A stretch of DNA of 64,000 nucleotides from Mimachlamys varia (GCA_947623455.1 OX392536.1:38135465-38199464), one strand, 5' to 3'. Positions 13,101-28,100 are shown, counted from the stretch's first letter. Program-made: numbers and translations. The notes: a model not told the origin generated them from the sequence alone.

Positions 13101-16100
13101 TTCATCACAGCTCTTACACATGTATGTACATAAACTTCATCACACCACAGAGGGATATTCTCTCATTTCCATAGCTGCCCATCCTCCATCATAGGGGGGG
13201 GGGGGGGGGGGATGTACATAAACTTCATCACAGCTCTTACACATGTATGTACATAAACTTCATCACAGCTCCTACACATGTATGTACATAAACTTCATCA
13301 CAGCTCTTACACATGTATGTACATAAACTTCATCACAGCTCTTACACATGTATGTACATAAACTTCATCACAGCTCTAACACATGTATGTACATAAACTT
13401 CATCACCGCTCTTACACATGTATGTACATAAACTTCATCACAGCTCTAACACATGTATGTACATAAACTTCATCACAGCTCTAACACATGTATGTACATA
13501 AACTTCATCACCGCTCTTACACATGTATGTACATAAACTTCATCACAGCTCTTACACATGTATGTACATAAACTTCATCACAGCTCTTATACATGTATGT
13601 ATATAAACTTCATCACAGCTCTAACACATGTATGTATATAAACTTCATCACAGCTCTAACACATGTATGTACATAAACTTCATCACAGCTCCTACACATG
13701 TATGTACAGAAACTTCATCACAGCTCTTACACATGTATGTACATAAACTTCATCACAGCTCCTACACATGTATGTACATAAACTTCCTCACAGCTCTTAC
13801 ACATGCAGGGTTCACTTTTGGGCGCGATTTCGCGAGATTCTCGCTGTATTTTCAGATAAATCGCGTTAAAGTCCGTTCTAAAGCGAGAAAAAATCGCGCA
13901 TGTCAAAATTCAGGTATAGTGGATACCTACATCGATCAATAATACTGATCGTAGTTTCAGAAGTATTCCTTTCTGCAAATCCTAATGATAGTGTGTACCA
14001 GTCATAGTCTCAATGACGCTTGTTTCTCAATCACTTGCAATTCAAACGTTTAGATGACAAAGCCACCACGCAAACACAAAGGTGCAGGTGTCTGTAAATT
14101 TGTGACAGGTTGCGATTGGGGGGAAATGTAAGTAGTTAATGCCTCCAGAAACAGAATTGAAAGTTGATCTAACAGCCAGGGATGTCTTAGTTCATTAAAT
14201 TAACGTTAACCATTGATGAATCCATGGAAAACAAGTAGATGGTTGAGAGAGGAAATGACTCCACCAGTGCTGGGGCCAATAGGCCAACGGTACTGACTGT
14301 ATCCGTGACGATGTCAATGCTATTGATGTTTAGTAGCAAGTTTAATGTTATATTAGGAATGATTGATTTTGGAGGAATTTTAACTTTAATTAGGCCTGTA
14401 TATGACAGAGTTAAAATCACAAACAAGGACGATTTTCTCCAGGAAATAAAATATAATTACTGTACCTTGTGTTATTTATTAATTAACTTAATAAATTTAA
14501 TTGTTATGAACTTATAGCATTCCTATCAATTCATACTAAATTACGTGTCATAATACCAAAAATCCCATCCATATATGAAAAATCTCACTGAAATTAGGTA
14601 AGGGAGATTTTTTCTCTCATTGTGCCCAAGGTCTAGGGTGAACCCTGCACATGTGTGTACATAAACTTCATCACAGCTCTAACACATGTATGTACATAAA
14701 CTTCATCACAGCTCTAACACATGTATGTACATAAACTTCATCACATCTCCTACACATGTATGTACATAAACTTCATCACAGCTCTTACACATGTATGTAT
14801 ATAAACTTCATCACAGCTCCTACACATGTATGTACATAAACTTCATCACAGCTCTTACACATGTATGTACATAAACTTCATCACAGCTCTTACACATGTA
14901 TGTACATAAACTTCATCACAGCTCTTACACATGTATGTGCATAAAATTCATCACAGCTCTTACACATGTATGTACATAAACTTCATCACAGCTCCTACAC
15001 ATGTGTGTACATAAACTTCATCACAGCTCCTACACATGTATTTACATAAATTTCATCACAGCTCTTATACATGTATGTACATAAACTTCATCACAGCTCT
15101 TACACAATGTCATGTATGTACATAAACTTCATCACAGCTCCTACACATACATGTATGTACATAAACTTCATCACAGCTCCTACACATGTATGTACATAAA
15201 CTTCATCACAGCTCTTACACATGTATGTACATAAAACTTCATCACAGCTCTTACACATGTATGTACATAAACTTCATCACATCTCTTACACATGTATGTA
15301 CATAAACTTCATCACAGCTCTTACACATGTATGTACATAAACTTCATCACAGCTCCTACACATGTATGTACATAAACTTCATCACAGCTCTAACACATGT
15401 ATGTACATAAACTTCATCACAGCTCCTACACATGTATGTACATAAACTTCATCACAGCTCTTACACATGTATGTACATAAACTTCATCACAGCTCTTACA
15501 CATGTATGTACATAAACTTCATCACAGCTCTAACACATGTATGTACATAAACTTCATCACAGCTCCTACACATGTATTTACATAAACTTCATCACAGCTC
15601 TTATACATGTATGTACATAAACTTCATCACATCTCTTACACATGTATGTACATAAACTTCATCACATCTCTTACACATGTGTGTACATAAACTTCATCAC
15701 AAGCTCCTACACATGTATTTACATAAACTTCATCACAGCTCTTATACATGTATGTACATAAACTTCATCACATCTCTTACACATGTATGTACATAAACTT
15801 CTTCACATCTCTTACACATGTATGTACATAAAACTTCATCACAGCTCTAACACATGTATGTACATAAACTTTATCACAGCTCTTACACATGTATGTACAT
15901 AAACTTCATCGAGATTTAGAAAAAGTGGGGGAAAAGTGTTAAAGATGTGTATTGATTAGGTTGCCTTACAAGCATGAGCTGTAGGGAATTTCCCATTAGC
16001 TCAGTCGGTAGAGCATCGGGCTGGAGAGCCAGAGGTCGCTGGTTCCAGTCCCAGTGAAGTCACTATCTTTATCACTTTTCCTCGTCCTATTACACTTACA

Positions 16101-19100
16101 CATGTATGTAGAGAAACTTCATCACAGCTCTTAACATGTATGAACAGAAACCAGACATTATCATTCTAAATATTTGTGTAAAAACCTAAATTTGTGTTAA
16201 ACAACTTTTATTGTATGTTTTGTTAATTTCATTCTTCATTGAAATTTGAGAATAATTCAGGTATATTATTATGAATTTTTTTTTATGTTTTTCTTACCTC
16301 TCCCTCGTGACCATGCCAGTCCTGTGTTGTGGCCAGTGAAATGAGTTGTATTGTAATCTGTTTTCAGACCCACACTCCATCAACACCCACCACACCTCCT
16401 TCTTCTCCTACGCTGTCACAGACCACACCCCCTTTGGAGAAAGGTATAACTAAGATTATGATGCCGTAGAAAAGAATAATAATCTTGACTTTGCACAAAG
16501 TTGTGTAAAAGAGGTCATTATTATTGTAATGGAGGTCATTATTTTCTAAGGGGGAGTTCGCACATGAATCATTTACTATAGTCAGGCTGTTACATCTAAT
16601 TGGCTAACACATCACTGCCTTGCTATCAAATAACCAGGCATGCGCAGACAACCGCTAGTTGATCTAGTCCGACCGAAGGAAATGAATAGTTTGAACCATA
16701 GTAGTCAGACATGTGCACTGCTTGTGGAGTCAGTGGATTGACCTTTGACCTACATCAAAGAAAAAGATTGAAAAGGAAAAGTTTGTCTGGGCTTTCTCTC
16801 CTAGATTACCTGACTGTTAATCTTTATATTTCTGGCCCCGACACCATGCCTGGTTTGCTATATGAAAAGGTAAAATTCATCAGACTGGAACTTCATACAT
16901 GGGGTATTTGCGAAGTGTCGGTGCGTCTTTCTGCTATCTTGTCCAGGATCTAACTCCTTCACTACTTGCAGTGTATGTGAAGTATTCTTGTTTAAAATTA
17001 AATCCTGTATGATTTCATCAGCTGTGGATCCTTGGCATATAATCCCACATTTGGTGGGGTATTGAACTCACAGAATTTCCTAGTTTTGATTCACAATGCC
17101 TCTGCTAGGGGTTGTATATTGGACTCTAGTTTACTATAATTATTTCCTTAGCTAAGAGTTAAATCCTTTATCTTGTATTTGCTAATCTGACACTCGACTA
17201 AACTAAATTTCCCTCTAGCCAAGTTGGTAGGAAGCAGCAAGGACAAGCATAATGTAAATATAAAGCAGAGCATTTAAATGACTTAGTTAATTTTCTGATG
17301 GAAAGTAAATAATTTATAGAATTTGATTGATACAGATTAATTAGAATGTATGTACCTTGCTGGATTGTATGAAGATAAAGTTTGTAATGTCACAAATTTC
17401 AGCATCACCTACAGAGGTATCTGTCATAGAAACGGTGAGTCAGCCTACCAACCTGCTGGTGACCTTCCTGGAGTACAGCTCCGTCGTCATGCAGGACACC
17501 AAAGGTATTAAGTAAATAAGTTGATTGCCTCTATGTCAATATCTGAGATATTTTCTGTACTCAACATAACCCTGTCAATTTGTCCTAGGCTTTAAAAATT
17601 CTTTCAATCGAAACTTATTCAGACTTGGAGTTCCAAAACAATTTTATGAAATTATGCATATTAAATGTTTTTCTCATTATGTTACTTTTTCGTTTTTTTG
17701 AGATGGAAAAATAACATCATTCTAAGCATTTATCTCATTTGGATTTGTTATAATGTAAATGATACACAGAAGAGTGACATTTTTCCTTTCTCTGTTTTAG
17801 ATACCACCCGATACAGCAATGCCAAACTGTGTTTAATTATTCTCACCTGTATAGCAGAGGTAAGCTATTCTCACCTGTAAAGCAGAGGTAAGCTATTCTC
17901 ATCTGTATAGCAGAAGTAAGCTATTCTCACCTGTATAGCAGAAGTAAGCTATTCTCACATGTATAGCAGAGGTAAGCTATTCTCATCGGTATAGCAGAAG
18001 TAAGCTATTCTCACTTGTATAGCAGAGGTAAGCTATTCTCACCTGTAAAGCAGAAGTAAGCTATTCTCACCTGTATAGCAGAAGTAAGCTATTCTCACCT
18101 GTATAGCAGAAGTAAGCTATTCTCACCTGTATAGCAGAAGTAAGCTATTCTCACCTGTAAAGCAGAAGTGAGATATTCTCACCTGTATAGCAGAGGTAAG
18201 CTATTCTCACCTGTATAGCAGAGGTAAGCTATTCTCATCTGTATAGCAGAAGTAAGCTATTCTCACCTGTATAGCAGAAGTAAGCTATTCTCACATGTAT
18301 AGCAGAGGTAAGCTATTCTCATCAGTATAGCAGAAGTAAGCTATTCTCACTTGTATAGCAGAAGTAAGCTATTCTCACCTGTAAAGCAGAAGTAAGCTAT
18401 TCTCACCTGTATAGCAGAAGTAAGCTATTCTCACCTGTATAGCAGAGGTAAGCTATTCTCACCTGTAAAGCAGAAGTGAGATATTCTCACCTGTATAGCA
18501 GAGGTAAGCTATTCTCACCTGTATAGAAGAAGTAAGCTACTTTCATCTGTATAGCAGAGGTAAGCTATTTTCATCTGTATAGCAGAGGTAAGCTATTTTC
18601 CCCTGTATAGCAGAGGTAAGCTATTTTCACCTGTATAGCAAAGGTTAGCTATTCTCACCTGTATAGCAGAGGTAAGCTAATAAGACTAAGCCATCACTGT
18701 CTATAATTAGTATAATCTTAATCTTGATTCATCTGCCAGCTAACATTTCAATTTGTATTTTTTATCAAATCCAACCTTCAGATGATATTACCGGTAACTG
18801 GAAGTTGAATATGTTACCTGAAGGAACGGATCTAGATATTTGAATGTTAAATAATAAAACTACGTTAAATTTGTTTCATCAATATCTAAGTATTTTTTTG
18901 TATAACTGGTAAGTTAAAATAGAAGTGAAATGTCAACCACTTTATTACAAGTAAAAATTGACATAATTACCGAAGTCATGGAAATACAATTGTACAAATT
19001 TGATATTAAGTCATATGACCGATATTTGATTAGTAGGTTGATAAAACCTGCTGTCTGTAAGGTGTAACTAAATGTGTATATTTGTTGTTTCAGGATCAGT

Positions 19101-22100
19101 ATGCCAATTCACTAATGCATGATGTCAACATGAACTTTAGGGTGAACCTTCATCGAATGGTATGTACCCAATATATCTCAGTTAAAATCTGTGTAATGCC
19201 AAATTATTTTATCCATCAGCTATATTCTGGTATTTCCAGTACTAAAAAAGTAAAAATTACTATTACCAGGGTATCTTCATGAAATATATACACACATCAC
19301 TCAGTCAAGGTGCTTAGCATGCACATATGCCCAGTAATTTGCTAAGCCTTTAATGTCCCAGTGAAAGTTGAAATCTGTATTTCTCATTGGTGTGTAGCAG
19401 TTATGTCACCGTGACCTTCATTTTAAAGTCAAAAATGATGTAAGTCCTCAAATCTTTAAAAAGGATAATTTGAAAACCGGCAGTATTTAAATTGAAGAAA
19501 TTAGAAAAACAAGATGCAATGAAGGAGGTATGATAAATGACAATCATACCTCTGATGTAATCTGATTTATAAATAGGATTTAATACCAGATTTGCTTGAT
19601 ATTACGAAAAATTTGTACATGTTTCAAAGTCTTCTGTATTTTATTTTGTCTTTTTCAGCCCATGAGACATAGAAAAGTGAAAGTAGCTAATAATATTCCT
19701 TCCAGACCCTTAGTTTGTGCTCTTCTAGGTGAGACCATCTTTTACATTCTCAATAAGTTTCTAACTAAATATTGAATAATTTATACACTTAAAGCTGCAT
19801 AAAAGAACTTTGCCATTCATGGTCAGAAAAATTCAAAACATAAAGATACAGTACATAATTTGTCATACCGGCCCCTGTTTAATCCGGATTCCTGTCTATT
19901 CCAGCATTATCACTAGATTCCGGCATAAAATATCATATAGTGGTTACAACTATTCTGAGAACTGGCCTTGTTCAACTGATCTTTGTTTAAGATGTCATGT
20001 AAAAATGACCTGTTCATACCGACCTAATATTTTTTCATCATTCAATATTAAATCTAAAAAAACACTTCAAAACAAAGACTTCATTTACTGACTGTTCAAT
20101 ATTATGTCATGATATTACATACAGAGATGTGTACTAGCGTCTAAGTCTTCACATTTTATATTAGTTTTCCATTAATGGTATCTTTTGAATTATATTTGAT
20201 GTTATATTGTTTTGAAAATGCTTTCAATTGTTCTTTCAGATTTAATGGTAGAATTTACAATGAGTCATATGATGAAAAATTTTCCATTAGAACTGTATCT
20301 GTAAGTATCTCAAACTTTTAATAACCTTTATAGCTGTTGGCTTTTTAGGTGTGAGTTTAAACCAAATATTCGGTATACACACTAGGTATTCTAGAATTTT
20401 CTGTCCTCTACATGAAGATTACAAAAAAAAGATGCTTTAAACTTGCTAGTTAGCAGTACTGTCGAGTGAAAGAGAGAAGTTTTAAAACAGAAGGTTTTGT
20501 AATCAAAACTTTTAAGAATGTGGTCACCGAAGTACTGACATTACAGATATAAAGTTCATCTCCATCACACACTCATACATACACACACATATAGAGATAT
20601 TAGCCAGGTGGTATAGGACAAGTAGTTAGCGCCTGATAAGACAGCTCCTGCGAACTCCTCAGAATTGTATATGATAGAACTATATGTGTTAATTGTATGA
20701 GAATTGTATATCTATGTACTGTAAAGCCCTTTAGAGTTGTTTATGTTAGCTAGATAGGGCGCTATATCAAATGTTATATATTATAAAGTGATTGTAGTAG
20801 GTTCTCTTGTGTAAATATTTCTGTAGTTACCTAAGAAATATCTTGAGATCGGAGTATAAATCTGATTATAATTAAGTTTCAGTTGAGGTCACCAGTTGTG
20901 ACACTTGTACTGAGATAAAAGTACAGCTTGGTTTAGAAAGAATGAGTAAAGGGACTTCCGATTAAATAGAATGACCAGTTGTAACACATGTATTGAGATA
21001 AAAGTACTGCTTGTTTTATAAAGAATGAGTAAAGGGACTTCCGATTAAATAGAATTACCAGTTGTAACACATGTACTGAGATAAAAGTACTGCTTGTTTT
21101 ATAAAGAATGAGTAAAGGGACTTCCGATTAAATAGAATTACCAGTTGTAACACATGTATTGAGATAAAAAGTACTGCTTGTTTTATAAAGAATGAGTAAA
21201 GGGACTTCCGATTAAATAGAATTACCAGTTGTAACACATGTATTGAGATAAATAATCGTTTGGGAAGCATTGATTGCATAACAATGCTATCCCATGTTAT
21301 AATTTCTATTTTAGCTAGAGTCACCAGTTATATGTGTATATTTGTTTCCTCAGGCGGTGCCTAGGTATCACACAGAGAGTGTTGTGTTACCAGAAGAAAT
21401 GCCGCGTGAGACTGCAGTATCCCTGGAAAGAGTTATGGACAGGTACGCTTGTTCTCAGTCCCACTATATTCTTCTAAGTCCAACATCATCAGATGGTGGG
21501 TTGTTCAAATTGCCCTGCGACTTTGGTCTGTGGTCTGTGACCTGTAGTCCGTGGACTGTCCATTTTGTTATCACTATTTCTTTGAAGTACTGGATGGACC
21601 TTTCTCATATTTCATATGTAAGTTTCCATTGGTGCTAAGTTGGGCCCTTTTGATTTTGGGAATGGTCAGAAAAACAAAATTGCGGACGAGCAAATAAGAG
21701 GAAAGAAAAGATTCAACTTTTAAAAGCAACTGAAGATGAAACAGAGTGGGTGCTAATATATATCTGGTTGTGGATTTACCTGTTGTCTCTTTTGACGATC
21801 ATTATTATCTGAAAAAATGAAAATCAATTATTGTCACTTTTTCTGGCTAGGCTTTCATTTATTGGTTATTTAAGACATCCATTTCTTTTGCAGCACTGAT
21901 CAATCTGTTGAAGTTTGTGCTGTCACATGAGGCACTCCTAGTGAAGAAGCACACCAACATCTTCCATTTAGCATCAAAGGTAGGCTGTAATGGTCACGTC
22001 GTATCATTGGGGCAAATGGTTTAATCTGCATGTCAAAAGATTGTTTAAGGTATTATTTAAAATATTTCTTCAACCCTTAACAAACCTTGCTTATCAGAAA

Positions 22101-25100
22101 TATTAGGAATAAGATTCATCAGTTTGGTATGAATGATATATATTGAGTTTGTATTGTACACAAACAGGAATTGAAAACTTAATTTGCGAGCTTTCCAAAA
22201 CGTCCGTTTCCTTTATCAAGCAAAGAGTACAATAGCTGAGTGTCGGTGTTCTGACCACTGAAACCAGCTCACTACCCAAAATAGGGCGAACTAGAGAAGT
22301 CAGCTGTCAAAAAATGTAGCGAGACATTTTGTCCATTGTACTCTAACGCTCCAGGTAGACAGAGGGACGGGTAAGATGTTTACCCATTCCGCCCCTTATT
22401 GGAGTACATTTGGACGAAATGTCGCTCTATGTTTTTGACAGCTGACTTCTCTAACTCACCCTATTTTGGGTAGTGAGCTGATTTCAGCAGTCAGAGCACC
22501 AACAATCGGCTATTGTACTCTTTGCTTAACAAAGGAAACAGACGTTTTCGAAAGCTCGCAAATTAAGTTTTCAGTGGTTCCTGTTTGTGTACAAAACAAA
22601 CTCCGTACATAAGATGTAATCATAATTACAGAAAAACAACAGACGTAGCTTTCCCCACCACGATGCCATATTTTACTGATAGAAACTTTGAGTAGAACTT
22701 GAACAGAATTGAGACATGTTGATATTTTCACTACCATTTATTCCAGGTGGTGAACATCTTCAACTTGTTCATTACGTACGGAGACACGTTTCTGCCCAAT
22801 CCTACCAGTTATGACGAGCTCTACTATGAGATAGTGAGGATGCACCAGGTGTTTGACAATTTATACTCTATGGGTAAGTAGGTAAACAATCTATACTCGA
22901 TGGGTAAGTAGGTGAACAATTAATACGTAACGGGTAAGTAGGTGAACAATCTATACTCAATGGGTAAGTAGGTAAACAATCTATACTCTATGTGTAAGTA
23001 GGTAGACAATTTATACTCTATGGGTAAGTAGGTGAACAATTTATACTCTATGGGTAAGTAGGTGAACAATTTATACTCTATGGGTGTAAGTAGATGAACA
23101 ATTTATACTCTTTGGGTAAGTAGGTGATCATTTATACTCTATGGGTAAGTAGGTAAACAATCTATACTCTTTGGGTAAATAGGTGAACAATTTATACTCT
23201 ATGGGTAAATAGGTGAACAATCTATACTATATGGGTAAATAGGTGAACAATTTATACTCTATGGGTAAATAGGTGAACAATCTATACTATATGGGTAAGT
23301 AGGTAAACAATCTATACTCTTTGGGAAAGTAGGTGAACAATCTATACTCTATGGGTAAGTAGGTGAACAATTTATGCTCTATGGGTAAGTAGGTGAACAA
23401 TCTATACTCTATGGGTAAGTAGGTGAACAATTTATGCTCTATGGGTAAGTAGGTAAACAATTTATACTCTATGGGTAAATAGGTGAACAATCTATACTCT
23501 ATGGGTAAGTAGGTGAACAATCTATACTCTATGGGTAAATAGGTAAACAATCTATACTCTATGGGTAAGTAGGTAAACAATTTATACTCTATGGGTAAGT
23601 AGGAAAACAATTTATACTCTATGGGTAAGTAGGTAAACAATCTATACTCTATGGGTAAGTAGGTGAACAATCTATACTCTCTGGGTAAGTAGGTAAACAA
23701 TCGATACTCTTTGGGTAAGTAGGTGAACAATTTATACTCTATGGGTAAATAGGTGAACAATTTATACTCTATGGGTAAATAGGTGAACAATTTATACTCT
23801 ATGGGTAAGTAGATGAACAATCCATACTCTATGGGTAAGTAGGTGAACAATCTATACTCTGGGTAAGTAGGTAAACAATCTATACTCTCTGGGTAAGTAG
23901 GTAAACAATTTATACTCTATGGGTAAGTAGGTAAACAATCTATACTCTATTGGTAAGCAGGTAAATGATTGAAGAGATGCATTAAGAAGGTAACATGGGT
24001 TTAGGAGAGGGTATTATGGAATCCAGGCAGTTAACATGTGTGAGGAGATGGTATTATGGAATCCAGGTAGGTAACATGTGTGAGGAGAAGGTATTATGGA
24101 ATCCAGGCAGGTAACATGGGTAAGGAGAGGGTATTATGGAATCCAGGTAGGTAACATGTGTGAGGAGAGGGTATTATGGAATCCAGGTAGGTAACATGTG
24201 TGAGGAGAAGGTATTATGGAATCCAGGCAGGTAACATGTGTGAGGAGAGGGTATTATGGAATCCAGGTAGGTAACATGTGTGAGGAGAGGGTATTATGGA
24301 ATCCAGGTAGGTAACATGTGTGAGGAGAAGGTATTATGGAATCCAGGCAGGTAACATGTGTGAGGAGAGGGTATTATGGAATCCAGGTAGGTAACATGTG
24401 TGAGGAGAGGGTATTATGGAATCCAGGTAGGTAACATGTGTGAGGAGAGGGTATTATGGAATCCAGGTAGGTAACATGTGTGAGGAGAGGGTATTATGGA
24501 ATCCAGGTAGGTAACATGTGTGAGGAGAGGGTATTATGGAATCCAGGTAGGTAACATGTGTGAGGAGAGGGTATTATGGAATCCAGGTAGGTAACATGTG
24601 TGAGGAGAGGGTATTATGGAATCCAGGTAGGTAACATGTGTGAGGAGAGGGTATTATGGAATCCAGGTAGGTAACATGTGTGAGGAGAGGGTATTATGGA
24701 ATCCAGGTAGGTAACATGTGTGAGGAGAGGGTATTATGGAATCCAGGTAGGTAACATGTGTGAGGAGAAGGTATTATGGAATCCAGGTAGGTAACATGTG
24801 TGAGGAGAGGGTATTATGGAATCCAGGTAGGTAACATGTGTGAGGAGAGGGTATTATGGAATCCAGGTAGGTAACATGTGTGAGGAGAGGGTATTATGGA
24901 ATCCAGGTAGGTAACATGTGTGAGGAGAAGGTATTATGGAATCCAGGCAGGTAACATGTGTGAGGAGAGGGTATTATGGAATCCAGGTAGGTAACATGTG
25001 TGAGGAGAGGGTATTATGGAATCCAGGTAGGTAACATGTGTGAGGAGAAGGTATTATGGAATCCAGGCAGGTAACATGTGTGAGGAGAGGGTATTATGGA

Positions 25101-28100
25101 ATCCAGGTAGGTAACATGTGTGAGGAGAGGGTATTATGGAATCCAGGTAGGTAACATGTGTGAGGAGAGGGTATTATGGAATCCAGGTAGGTAACATGTG
25201 TGAGGAGAGGGTATTATGGAATCCAGGTAGGTAACATGTGTGAGGAGAGGGTATTATGGAATCCAGGTAGGTAACATGTGTGAGGAGAGGGTATTATGGA
25301 ATCCAGGTAGGTAACATGTGTGAGGAGAGGGTATTATGGAATCCAGGTAGGTAACATGTGTGAGGAGAGGGTATTATGGAATCCAGGTAGGTAACATGTG
25401 TGAGGAGAGGGTATTATGGAATCCAGGTAGGTAACATGTGTGAGGAGAGGGTATTATGGAATCCAGGTAGGTAACATGTGTGAGGAGAGGGTATTATGGA
25501 ATCCAGGTAGGTAACATGTGTGAGGAGAGGGTATTATGGAATCCAGGCAGTTAACATGGGTTAGGAGATGGTATTATGGAATCCAGGTAGGTAACATGTG
25601 TGAGGAGAGGGTATTATGGAATCCAGGTAGGTAACATGTGTGAGGAGAAGGTATTATGGAATCCAGGCAGGTAACATGTGTGAGGAGAGGGTATTATGGA
25701 ATCCAGGTAGGTAACATGTGTGAGGAGAGGGTATTATGGAATCCAGGTAGGTAACATGTGTGAGGAGAGGGTATTATGGAATCCAGGCAGGTAACATGTG
25801 TGCGGAGAGGGTATTATGGAATTCAGGCAGGTAACATGTGTGAGGAGAGGGTATTATGGAATCCAGGTAGGTAACATGTGTGAGGAGAGGGTATTATGGA
25901 ATCCAGGCAGTTAACATGGGTTAGGAGATGGTATTATGGAATCCAGGTAGGTAACATGTGTGAGGAGAGGGTATTATGGAATCCAGGTAGGTAACATGTG
26001 TGAGGAGAAGGTATTATGGAATCCAGGCAGGTAACATGTGTGAGGAGAGGGTATTATGGAATCCAGGTAGGTAACATGTGTGAGGAGAGGGTATTATGGA
26101 ATCCAGGCAGGTAACATGTGTGAGGAGAGGGTATTATGGAATCCAGGTAGGTAACATGTGTGAGGAGAGGGTATTATGGAATCCAGGCAGGTAACATGTG
26201 TGAGGAGAGGGTATTATGGAATCCAGGTAGGTAACATGTGTGAGGAGAGGGTATTATGGAATCCAGGCAGGTAACATGTGTGAGGAGAGGGTATTATGGA
26301 ATCCAGGTAGGTAACATATGTGAGGAGAGCGTATTATGGAATCCAGGTAGGTAACATGTGTGAGGAGAGGGTATTATGGAATCCAGGTAGGTAACATGTG
26401 TGAGGAGAGGGTATTATGGAATCCAGGTAGGTAACATGTGTGAGGAGAAGGTATTATGGAATCCAGGCAGGTAACATGTGTGAGGAGAGGGTATTATGGA
26501 ATCCAGGTAGGTAACATGTGTGAGGAGAGGGTATTATGGAATCCAGGCAGGTAACATGTGTGAGGAGAGGGTATTATGGAATCCAGGTAGGTAACATATG
26601 TGAGGAGAGCGTATTATGGAATCCAGGTAGGTAACATGTGTGAGGAGAGGGTATTATGGAATCCAGGTAGGTAACATATGTGAGGAGAGGGTATTATGGA
26701 ATCCAGGTAGGTAACATATGTGAGGAGAGGGTATTATGGAATCCAGGCAGGTAACATGTGTGAGGAGAGGGTATTATGGAATCCAGGTAGGTAACATATG
26801 TGAGGAGAGCGTATTATGGAATCCAGGTAGGTAACATATGTGAGGAGAGCGTATTATGGAATCCAGGTAGGTAACATGTGTGAGGAGAGGGTATTATGGA
26901 ATCCAGGTAGGTAACATGTGTGAGGAGAGGGTATTATGGAATCCAGGCAAGGTAACATGGGTAAGGAGAGGGTATTATGGAATCCAGGTAGGTAACATAT
27001 GTGAGGAGAGGGTATTATGGAATCCAGGCAGGTAACATGGGTAAGGAGAGGGTATTATGGAATCCAGGTAGGTAACATGTGTGAGGAGAGGGTATTATGG
27101 AATCCAGGCAGGTAACATGTGTGAGGAGAGGGTATTATGGAATCCAGGTAGGTAACATATGTGAGGAGAGGGTATTATGGAATTCAGGCAGGTAACATGG
27201 GTTAGGAGAGGGTATTATGAATTCAGGCAGGTAACATGGGTTAGGAGAGGGTTTTATGGAATCCAGGTAGGTAACATGTGTGAGGGGAGGGTATTATGGA
27301 ATTCAGGCAGGTAACATGGGTTAGGAGAGGGTATTATGAATTCAGGCCGGTAACATGGGTTAGGAGAGGGTTTTATGGAATCCAGGCAGGTAACATGGGT
27401 AAAGAAAGGGCAACATGGAATCCAGGCAGGTAACATGGGTTAAGAAAGGGCAACATGGAATCCAGGCAGGTAATATTGGTTGAGAGACCAATAAAATTTT
27501 ACTCCAAATTGCATAAGGAGGGATACTGTTCTGTTTTTTCCAAAATTTACCATTCTTTCTCAAAACTCCCTCATTCAAATCCAAACTTGCACAAAGTGGG
27601 GAAATCTGCATGGTGGTCAAATGATCTCCTAGTTACTGCAGGCTGCTTGTAATTACAATTTATATCATGGCACATATGAAGGGAAAGGTAATTTGAATAG
27701 AGCAGTTTCAGTCCCGTTTTGTTATGTTGATGTAGGTTTCATAGGGGGACACCTATGCCATTAACAATTTTACTTGTTTGTTTCAGCATTGCGGTACACA
27801 ACGAGTGAAGGAGGGGACAGTAAGGATCTGGCTGCCAGACTGACAAACCACCTCCTCAACATCAGGTATAACTAGCAGACATAGATAGCAATATACAGGG
27901 GTGATATATATATATATAGCAATATACAGGGGTGATAGTTTTCCGGTTTTGTGACGGAATTCCGTTTTTTGACACATGGATGGTCAATAAATTTATTTCC
28001 ATTTTTTCAGCTTTTACTTACTTTAATTTATTTTCAGTTTTTAGGTCATCTGACCCGAAGGGTCAGGATGACCTATAGTCATCATGCTTCGTCCGTCGTC

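Larger units (their letters stand above)
12922..16150 (+). repeat. 35 bp minisatellite copying the ARMH3 exon 12 end and its donor
   Basis: The last 25 nt of exon 12 (12922-12946, coding NFITALTH) plus the first 10 nt of intron 12 (GTATGTACAT) form the first unit, repeated about 60 times. It is interrupted by a short unrelated segment with an 18 bp G run (13145-13211), by a MITE-like element (13805-14648) and by a tRNA-related insertion (15912-16082). Two decayed copies follow to 16150. Most copies keep ACACAT|GTATGT intact, so intron 12 carries dozens of copies of its own donor. Confidence 0.92.

Noticed and set aside
15994..16062. Functional tRNA gene
   Set aside because: Box A and B are present but no acceptor stem pairs and the anticodon arm is abnormal.
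23287..23850. 187-codon minus-strand frame with [10 protein letters not shown] repeats
   Set aside because: It is the reverse of the 30 bp array derived from ARMH3 exon 21.
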